Assembly (NCBI GenBank): GCA_017965475.1
Contig: JAGCPV010000035.1
Location: 1-32,618, forward strand
Length of the DNA: 32,618 nucleotides
Direction of reading: 5' to 3'
Origin: Prevotella sp.
GTDB taxonomy: Bacteria > Bacteroidota > Bacteroidia > Bacteroidales > Bacteroidaceae
Shown here: piece after piece, positions 16,771-22,755 of the stretch
Layout: the number at the start of each line of letters is the position of its first letter
Position numbering within the stretch: the first letter of the stretch is position 1
The notes under the pieces: model-generated
The model's database searches: none
What the model saw: only the letters and a program-made list of their open reading frames with translations
Told to the model about the DNA's origin: nothing
Made by a program: the position numbers and the translations under genes

Positions 16771-18837
16771 TCATTTCAGTCTCTCTTTCAGCGATTGCAG
16801 TTCGTAATCAAAGTTGTGGAGGCCATGGAGTTGGATGTCTTCACGGACACGGCGACCATCGGGGGTGAAGGTCTCGTAGTGAGGGATGCCGCTGAACTCC
16901 AAGAGTTCTTGCAGACGACGGAAGTCATCGTTGCTGATGCAGACGGTTTCTTCGTCAGTAAGCCATTCTGCTACATATTTCTTATAGGCTTCGCTGCCCC
17001 CGGCCGTGCGCTCTCCAGCGATGAAAATGAGTTTCACATCATCGCGTTTGGCAATCTCTGCCCGCAGGTTCTTACTGCTCTGGATGGCAGCACGACAGGG
17101 GCCACAACCCATGCCCCAGAAGTCGATCATCAGATAACGGCCTGGGTATTTTGCCAAGATGTTGCGGATAATCTCTGCACCGGGGCCTTCAGGCAGCGGA
17201 GAGGCTAATTCTTTCTGCGCCATCTGGGCCTGATAGAACTCCTCGACTTTCAGGCGTACATAGGGATGCGTGAACGTCGAGAGATAAAGGGGATACATAT
17301 TGCTCACCGATTCGGTGTTGGCCGCGATAGAGTCGCGTTGTGCCTTGACAATCGTCGTATCTGCCATGATGATGGGAATCGCTACTTCGTTCTGCCGCCA
17401 TAAGTCGAAACTTCTCTGCATGTCATTGAGTATGCAAAGTTGTGCTGTCAGATTATCCCGTTTGCCCGTCAATTCGCCCAACATGGCGTAGCCTTTAACG
17501 ATGGAGAGTTTTCTTTTTGCAAAGTCATAGTCGTATGTGCCGTTTTCGGCCTCCATCACTTCCTGCTTGGCTTTGCGGACGGGTCCAGCAAACTGAATGC
17601 GGTTGAGGGTAAAGAAGAAGTCGGAGCTCATTAACAGTAACGGGTTGTCGAAGTCGATGCGCTGCAATACCCTGTAGTTGTTGACATCTCTAACGGTTTG
17701 CAGTTCTACGCTGTCTGCCACCAATTGTGTCCAACTTCCGTCTTCATTTTCCTGCCACGGGGATAGCCTATCCTCATGATACATGGCATAGTCCATTAGG
17801 GCTAACGCGTAAATGGATTGCATCTCGCCTAAAGCCAGATGGATTTCCATGGGCGTGAAGTGGTCACGGCGGCTGATCATGTCGATGCGGTTCAGCATAT
17901 TCTGCCATACTTGTTCTGCCAAGAGGTTGGCCTCATCGAAATTCCCCTCGAACACATTGAGAGGTCTGCCTAATTCCTGTAATCGCAGGTCTGACTTCAG
18001 CCATCGCTCCACCTTCTGGCTGCTGCCGTTGGTATAGAAGCACTCATAGCGTCCATGCTCGTCAGGACGTACGGTGACATCAATGGTTTCACCAGGACGG
18101 GCGAAGAAGGGGATCTCATAAAATCCTACCTTCGAGTCCTCTGAGGCATAGAACGACACTTTCATGGGATAACTGAGTAAGATTTGCTTCTCGAACGTGC
18201 CGTCTGGCTCGATCTCTATCAGAAGAGTACCATTGTTCTTCTTCGTCACGTCATATACATAGCTCTCCATAGCCGTGAATCCGAAACGCTCAGCGTCGTA
18301 GCCCTCAATACGGCCACGGATGGTGACACTGTCCGTCTTCAGCCAGTCGGCGGGGAGTGTATAAGGATTATTGGTGTAGAACTGCTGCAAGGTAGGCGCC
18401 TTGATTTCCATTTCCTGATCATGAATGCCGAGGACCATGAAAGCATTACGCATATCGCCTTCGATGAAGTCGAAGATCTGCACATGCTTTGACATGGGCT
18501 CGAAATGCATCGTGAAGTCAGTCACGCCGCTCTCTGGCGATTGTACCCATGTATCGAGAGCTATTCCCTCAGCAGAGCGGAGCGGATAGCGGTTGCCGTC
18601 CTCGTCCTTGAGGTAACTTTCTTTCACGAAGCGGAAGTATTGTCCTTTAGGGTACTGCATGGTGAAATGGATGGTGGTAGCCGTGTCTGTCATTATGACT
18701 TCACTGGCTTTCAATTCGCCTTGAAAGACATTCGCACAAGCCATCGCCTCAGGGGCCTTGATAGTCTTGTAAGTTTTCGCCTGCCCTGTTATACAGACAA
18801 AGGCGAGGAGGATGGTGATAAAGGCATTCTTCTTCAT
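16771..18837 (-). CDS. Secreted TlpA-like thioredoxin-fold protein with large N-terminal region
   Basis: The 688-residue protein has a signal peptide (MKKNAFITILLAFVCITGQA). An N-terminal domain (about 40-140) reads TTIHFTMQYPKG, YLKDEDGNRYPLRSAEGI, FTMHFEPMSKHVQIFDFIEG. A DUF4369-like carbohydrate/beta domain and a long helical region follow, and the C-terminal thioredoxin fold carries WGMGCGPC (active-site cysteines 578 and 581) and SGIPH (649-653, cis-Pro loop). Such TlpA/ResA-like proteins exchange disulfides or reduce partners in the periplasm. The N-terminal domain resembles both halves of the 380-residue protein encoded just upstream. No separate promoter is seen; a hairpin (18873-18901) lies in the 104-bp gap before it. 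Confidence 0.84.
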   Translation of the reverse strand: MKKNAFITILLAFVCITGQAKTYKTIKAPEAMACANVFQGELKASEVIMTDTATTIHFTMQYPKGQYFRFVKESYLKDEDGNRYPLRSAEGIALDTWVQSPESGVTDFTMHFEPMSKHVQIFDFIEGDMRNAFMVLGIHDQEMEIKAPTLQQFYTNNPYTLPADWLKTDSVTIRGRIEGYDAERFGFTAMESYVYDVTKKNNGTLLIEIEPDGTFEKQILLSYPMKVSFYASEDSKVGFYEIPFFARPGETIDVTVRPDEHGRYECFYTNGSSQKVERWLKSDLRLQELGRPLNVFEGNFDEANLLAEQVWQNMLNRIDMISRRDHFTPMEIHLALGEMQSIYALALMDYAMYHEDRLSPWQENEDGSWTQLVADSVELQTVRDVNNYRVLQRIDFDNPLLLMSSDFFFTLNRIQFAGPVRKAKQEVMEAENGTYDYDFAKRKLSIVKGYAMLGELTGKRDNLTAQLCILNDMQRSFDLWRQNEVAIPIIMADTTIVKAQRDSIAANTESVSNMYPLYLSTFTHPYVRLKVEEFYQAQMAQKELASPLPEGPGAEIIRNILAKYPGRYLMIDFWGMGCGPCRAAIQSSKNLRAEIAKRDDVKLIFIAGERTAGGSEAYKKYVAEWLTDEETVCISNDDFRRLQELLEFSGIPHYETFTPDGRRVREDIQLHGLHNFDYELQSLKERLK

Positions 18838-18872
18838 AAGAACAGAGATGTTTGGTTTTACTTTCTTTCAAA

Positions 18873-18901
18873 GTGTGGCTCGTCATCACGACGCGCCACA
18901 C
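18873..18901. terminator. Hairpin between two genes of the sigma operon (attenuator or processing site)
   Basis: GTGTGGC (18873-18879) pairs with GCCACAC (18895-18901). After one mismatch, CGTC pairs with GACG around a five-base loop. No U-tract follows on the minus strand, so a full intrinsic terminator is unlikely. The hairpin could tune the ratio of the 380-residue and 688-residue products by partial termination or RNA processing. Confidence 0.45.
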
Positions 18902-18941
18902 TGGACCCGGGTTGACCTTTCTTATTGAATCAAAATCAGGT

Positions 18942-20084
18942 TTATTTTACGATGACTCTTGGATGATAATCGAAGAGTTTCTGGTTGTCGCGGAGTTGTT
19001 GGACGTTAAGGGGAAGCACACAGCCTGACCAATTGGCGCCCCATGCACTAAAGGGCTCTCCAGCAGGATCAATATACGTAATATTAGATACGTCAAGGGG
19101 TAACGGATCGAAGACCAACACATAGGCCACATAATCCCCTGCCATGCCCTTCATGAAGAAAAGTTCGTCCATAGGCAGACCTTGTACCTCTCGAAGTTTG
19201 TACTGATGCCCCGTTTCGTCAATCAGTTTGGTATCCCGCTCAAAACTCCAATACTCGGTGGTCCAGTTCTGCTCGTAACCAATGGCGACATAGGTAGCTT
19301 CTGACGTGCGCCACATGGCCATCGTATGGTCCACTACAGGTTTGATCAGATGGGCATCTGTCACCACCTTCCACGTGTTCCAGTTCTGTCGGTCATAGGG
19401 TTTGTCCTCGCTCATGTGCGCTTTCTCCAAGCGGGGCTTATGGAATTGTGGGATAGTGTCGTAGTCCAAAGGCTGCCATGTGCCGAATACCTGATAGCGG
19501 ATGGTGACAGGGGCACCCATCATTCCCCAATTGGGAAGACCATAGATCCTAACGTCCTTAGTCGTTTCAGCCAGAGGTGCGAAGAATATCTTCAGGTCGA
19601 TCACATCGCCCTTCTTCGCTCTGACGGTGAAGTGCTTGCGGTAGGTGTCAGGCTCTGTACGACGGATACGGTATTGGACGCCCGTCTCCTGATCCACGAG
19701 GCTCGTCTCCTCTGAGGTCAGCCATAGGTTGGTCACCTCATCTGCTGGCATGCGGAAGTAGCAGTGCAGCACTGTCTCATTGTTTTCCTCAGTCAGTCGC
19801 CAACTCATGGGCATCATAGGCTGGTCGTCAAGTGGCATGTTAGCCACCTCTGGGAAGATCTTCAGGTAATCCTTCTCTATCGCGAATCCCTTTGGCTCGC
19901 AATAGTCCTTGATCCACTCCATATTCGTCATGTGCCATGAAGCTGTGGTCTTCTTCGAATTCTTGTCCTGTTTTACTTCCGGACGTGACACAAATACACC
20001 CACACTCTTAGCATATTCCTTCGTTTGCGCTTGCGAGGCAAGACCCGTCATCGCCAGGAGGCTCATTAAAAACAATCTTTTCAT
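18942..20084 (-). CDS. Secreted protein with two copies of an unrecognised beta domain
   Basis: The 380-residue product has a signal peptide (MKRLFLMSLLAMTGLASQAQ). I do not recognise a named family. Two related segments are visible: one around NLWLTSEETSLVDQETGVQY, then HFTVRAKKGDVIDLKIFFAP; the second around EYWSFERDTKLIDETGHQYK, then KGMAGDYVAYVLVFDPLP and YIDPAG. Both follow the pattern strand, D-x-x-G-x-x-Y, about 20 residues, then a hydrophobic strand ending F-x-P-L. The same pattern (YLKDEDGNRYPLRSAEG, then FTMHFEPM) is in the N-terminal domain of the 688-residue protein downstream. It lies 13 bp after the anti-sigma-like gene and is probably a periplasmic or surface partner in that system. 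Confidence 0.75.
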   Translation of the reverse strand: MKRLFLMSLLAMTGLASQAQTKEYAKSVGVFVSRPEVKQDKNSKKTTASWHMTNMEWIKDYCEPKGFAIEKDYLKIFPEVANMPLDDQPMMPMSWRLTEENNETVLHCYFRMPADEVTNLWLTSEETSLVDQETGVQYRIRRTEPDTYRKHFTVRAKKGDVIDLKIFFAPLAETTKDVRIYGLPNWGMMGAPVTIRYQVFGTWQPLDYDTIPQFHKPRLEKAHMSEDKPYDRQNWNTWKVVTDAHLIKPVVDHTMAMWRTSEATYVAIGYEQNWTTEYWSFERDTKLIDETGHQYKLREVQGLPMDELFFMKGMAGDYVAYVLVFDPLPLDVSNITYIDPAGEPFSAWGANWSGCVLPLNVQQLRDNQKLFDYHPRVIVK

Positions 20085-20097
20085 AAGGCTTTGTAGT

Positions 20098-21012
20098 TTA
20101 AAAATCTAATGTACTAATATTATGCGTCAGCTGTTCGCGATAATTCTGATAACAGGCCGAAGAGACGTTGGCCTCTATTGGCGAGTGGGAGCTGAAGAGC
20201 AGGATGCGCTCGCCGACGAGGCGTTCTGCTATCCAGAGGTATTTCTGGCCCTTGCGCAGATCCTTCAGGGTGAAGAAGAACTGCTGGTGGGAGAAGTTCA
20301 GCAGGTAGCCGGGTGTCTTGCTGTCGTACCAGCAGGCGGCTTGCAGCAGACGGCCGAAGAGATCCATTTCCTGCTTGTCCTCAAAGACATAAGCCTTGCT
20401 GATGATGGCACTGTCTCCACTGCCCGAGGTACAGTCAAGTGCTACTGCCTTTACCTGATTGTATTCAGCCATCTTGACAATGAACTCATCCATGTGGGCA
20501 GGATCCTGATAGGTGCTGTCCTCGATGTTCCTGATGGCGGCGTAGTGAAGTCGTGGCTTATTAGCTGATTCAGGAAGAGGGAGGTATTCAGCACGCTGAT
20601 ACTCTTCTTCAACGATAGGCTGGTCTTCCTTGGACTGAGGAACCTGCTTGGAGGCTTTCTCGTCCTTGGAGACGATGTGCTCGATATGCTCGGACGGTGT
20701 GTCCTGTGGCTTCGGCGACATGTCCGTAGGCTTCTGAGTCTCAGGATGTACGACCTGAGCCACGACGTCTGGTTCCTCAGGATGATACTCTGGCTTTGGC
20801 CATACGATCATCAGGGCGACGGCTATAGAGGCGGCTGCGGCCAGGATGGCAGGCCAGCGCCAACTGACGATGCGGGCCTTGCCTTCATCCTCCTGACGGC
20901 TAGGCTTCATGTCGGGCAGACTGTTCATGATGCGGTCCGTCAGTGCGTCTGGATCGTCGATCATGGGTTGCTGACCTTTCAGTCCTTCTAATATATCGTC
21001 TATCTTATTCAT
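20098..21012 (-). CDS. Single-pass anti-sigma-factor-like membrane protein
   Basis: The 304-residue protein has a short cytosolic N-terminus (MNKIDDILEGLKGQQPMIDD, DALTDRIMNSLPDM) and one membrane span at about 54-72 (PAILAAAASIAVALMIVW). A low-complexity P/E/K/Q-rich linker (about 75-145) and a folded periplasmic domain (about 150-304) follow. The gene overlaps the sigma gene by 8 bp, and size and topology match Bacteroidetes anti-sigma factors. The N-terminal helices would hold the sigma factor. The periplasmic domain, with DSTYQDPAHMDEFIVKM and FTLKDLRKGQKYLWIAERLV, has no family I recognise and could be the signal-sensing part. Confidence 0.8.
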   Translation of the reverse strand: MNKIDDILEGLKGQQPMIDDPDALTDRIMNSLPDMKPSRQEDEGKARIVSWRWPAILAAAASIAVALMIVWPKPEYHPEEPDVVAQVVHPETQKPTDMSPKPQDTPSEHIEHIVSKDEKASKQVPQSKEDQPIVEEEYQRAEYLPLPESANKPRLHYAAIRNIEDSTYQDPAHMDEFIVKMAEYNQVKAVALDCTSGSGDSAIISKAYVFEDKQEMDLFGRLLQAACWYDSKTPGYLLNFSHQQFFFTLKDLRKGQKYLWIAERLVGERILLFSSHSPIEANVSSACYQNYREQLTHNISTLDF

Positions 21013-21556
21013 ATCCTAATTCCTTGAGTCGTTTTCTGATTGTCTGACGGGCCACGAAGAGGTTGCTCTTGATTTGCTTGGCATCGAAGCCCGTGATCTG
21101 TTCCGCTTCTGCAGAGGAGAGCCCTTCGAGTTGGATGAGCGTGAACACCAGTCGTTGCTTGTCACTCAGGCCCTCGACCAGCGTTTTTACGATGGAGACC
21201 CATTGTCCGTTTTCCAGTGTCTGCTGACTGTCGTTGTCGGAGGCAAAGCGTCGCAGGGCCAACTGATCCTCAGGCATGCTCACAACACGGTTCGTCCGTC
21301 TCAGTTTGTCGATACACAGTCGGGAGGCGATCGTATAGATCCATGTGCCGATGGTCTTCTGCTGATCTAAGTCCTTGATGCGCTGCCACACTCTGATGAA
21401 TGTCTCCTGCACCATGTCCTTGGCCTCTTCTTCGTCGCACAACATCTTCAACGCCAGCGAGAAGATCATCCGCTGATGTGTCTGTACCACCCATCGGAAG
21501 GCGTCCTTGTCGCCTTGCTGGCAGCGGGTGATCATGTCGCGCTCTGTCTGAGTCAT
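21005..21556 (-). CDS. ECF-type RNA polymerase sigma factor
   Basis: The 183-residue protein has sigma region 2 (about 10-85: DAFRWVVQTHQRMIFSLALK, EEEAKDMVQETFIRVWQRIK, TWIYTIASRLCIDKLRRTNR) and sigma region 4 (about 122-180: LVEGLSDKQRLVFTLIQLEG, LSSAEAEQITGFDAKQIKSN, RQTIRKRLKELGYE). No C-terminal extension is present. It is the first gene of a five-gene minus-strand operon with a membrane anti-sigma partner overlapping by 8 bp. It should direct polymerase to its own regulon, probably including this operon. The only promoter-like sequence upstream (21583-21614) departs from the housekeeping consensus, which would fit autoregulation. Confidence 0.92.
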   Translation of the reverse strand: MTQTERDMITRCQQGDKDAFRWVVQTHQRMIFSLALKMLCDEEEAKDMVQETFIRVWQRIKDLDQQKTIGTWIYTIASRLCIDKLRRTNRVVSMPEDQLALRRFASDNDSQQTLENGQWVSIVKTLVEGLSDKQRLVFTLIQLEGLSSAEAEQITGFDAKQIKSNLFVARQTIRKRLKELGYE

Positions 21557-21582
21557 TGAATGGTTGTCTATTTAATTTACGA

Positions 21583-21614
21583 CGAAGGTAGGCAAAAGTC
21601 AAATGATAAACGAA
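21583..21614 (-). promoter_or_regulatory. Candidate promoter of the sigma-factor operon, off-consensus
   Basis: On the minus strand, TTCG (21614-21611) is followed by 20 bp and TACCTTCG (21590-21583). Spacing equals that of housekeeping promoters, but both boxes carry TTCG where TTTG is expected. It would start transcription about 20-25 nt before the ATG at 21556. It could be a weak housekeeping promoter or one read by the encoded sigma factor. Confidence 0.4.
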
Positions 21615-21713
21615 GAAAAGTTGAAAATCTGTCTGACAATTAATATCTTTTAGTCTTTTACCACTGCTTTTTATCAAAACAAATGCGAAGAGTGCTTAAT
21701 TTGCGCAAAAAGA

Positions 21714-21745
21714 TTTGTCTGGACTTGGGGATTTCCCTACTTTTG
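21714..21745 (+). promoter_or_regulatory. Promoter of the CarboxypepD-reg/MgtC pair
   Basis: TTTG (21714-21717), a 20-bp spacer and TACTTTTG (21738-21745) match the Bacteroidetes consensus. The first ATG (21751) lies 6 bp downstream, at the expected transcription start, and a second in-frame ATG is at 21766. Confidence 0.78.
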
Positions 21746-21750
21746 CAACG

Positions 21751-22272
21751 ATGAATCGATTCACGATGAGGAAAAGGATGCTTTGGCTGTCGCTGATGAT
21801 GGCGTTTTCGGGCTTGTCGGCTGCCGACCAGAAAAGGATGGTGGTGGTCGATATTGAGACGCTCATTCCCATCAGTGGCGTGAACGTGACCAGTAAAGAG
21901 GGTACCGTCACGACCGATTCGTTGGGCTGGTTCTCCGTTCCGGACAGTTGCCGCAGCCTGGCCTTTTCGCATGTCAACTACGAAAGCCGTATTGTTAATA
22001 TGGAGGAGGTGAACGATACCGTGTACCTGATCTCCAAACTGTTGAACATCAAGGAGGTCGTAGTCTTCGGCCATGCCCAATACAGGGATGATATGAAAGC
22101 CCTGAAGAAGCAGTTGCGCCTTGAGAAGAATGAGGCCGCGCTGCTGGCGGCCAATCCTGCCTCGGGTGGGAATCTCCTCAGTTTGTTGGGCTATATCATC
22201 CCCAAGAAGTGGCGGCAGAGCAAGAAAGCAGCCCGGCGGGAGCGCTTGAAGCGAATCTTGGAAGAATACTAA
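21751..22272 (+). CDS. Small secreted protein with carboxypeptidase-regulatory-like domain
   Basis: The 173-residue product has a signal peptide (MRKRMLWLSLMMAFSGLSAA, counted from the second ATG at 21766). One CarboxypepD_reg-like beta-sandwich follows (about 30-108): VVVDIETLIPISGVNVTSKE, a D-x-x-G-x-F-type turn TTDSLGWFSVPDSC, FSHVNYESRIV and LNIKEVVVFGH. This resembles the N-terminal extension of SusC-like proteins, but no plug or barrel follows. The C-terminal 60 residues are basic and helical (KKWRQSKKAARRERLKRIL). The promoter -7 box ends 5 bp before ATG 21751, so the mRNA is leaderless from that start or has a 15-nt leader to 21766. The MgtC-like gene follows 18 bp later. Confidence 0.75.
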   Translation: MNRFTMRKRMLWLSLMMAFSGLSAADQKRMVVVDIETLIPISGVNVTSKEGTVTTDSLGWFSVPDSCRSLAFSHVNYESRIVNMEEVNDTVYLISKLLNIKEVVVFGHAQYRDDMKALKKQLRLEKNEAALLAANPASGGNLLSLLGYIIPKKWRQSKKAARRERLKRILEEY

Positions 22273-22290
22273 TCATAAAAGAATAAGGAT

Positions 22291-22749
22291 ATGGATGAGA
22301 TGACTTGGGAGTTTGTACTCCGTATTTTCGTGGCGGCCCTGTTGGGTGGTGCCATCGGTCTGGAACGTGAGTATCGGGCGAAGGAGGCGGGCTTCCGCAC
22401 CCACTTCCTCGTGGCCTTAGGCTCTGCCCTGTTTATGATTGTTTCGGCCTACGGTTTTGAAGGGGCACTATCTACGCCCGAACACCGTTGGGACGTGTCA
22501 CGCGTGGCGGCACAGGTCGTCAGCGGTATCGGTTTCATCGGTGCTGGTACGATCATCTTCCAGAAGAACGAGAATGCCGTGCGTGGTCTGACAACGGCGG
22601 CAGGACTCTGGGTGACGGCCGCCATCGGTCTGGCCTGCGGAGGCGGCTTATATGCACTCTCCATCACCTCCACAATATTAGTGCTTGTCGGACTGGAGGC
22701 TTTTAACTTTATCCTGCACAAGTTCGACAAGCACCGTAACGCGAGTTAG
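22291..22749 (+). CDS. MgtC/SapB-family membrane protein
   Basis: The 152-residue protein has four to five hydrophobic segments and the MgtC/SapB hallmarks: FVAALLGGAIGLEREYRAKEAGFRTH, the region with conserved Arg, Glu and Gly; VALGSALFMIVSAYGF; and VAAQVVSGIGFIGAGTIIFQ, followed by VRGLTTAAGLWVTAAIGLACG. It lacks the C-terminal soluble ACT-like domain of Salmonella MgtC. Family roles include Mg limitation survival and modulation of ATP synthase or phosphate uptake; the role here is unproven. It is probably co-transcribed with the preceding gene and converges on the GH9 gene with only 6 bp between the stop codons and no terminator. Confidence 0.88.
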   Translation: MDEMTWEFVLRIFVAALLGGAIGLEREYRAKEAGFRTHFLVALGSALFMIVSAYGFEGALSTPEHRWDVSRVAAQVVSGIGFIGAGTIIFQKNENAVRGLTTAAGLWVTAAIGLACGGGLYALSITSTILVLVGLEAFNFILHKFDKHRNAS

Positions 22750-22755
22750 ACTCTT

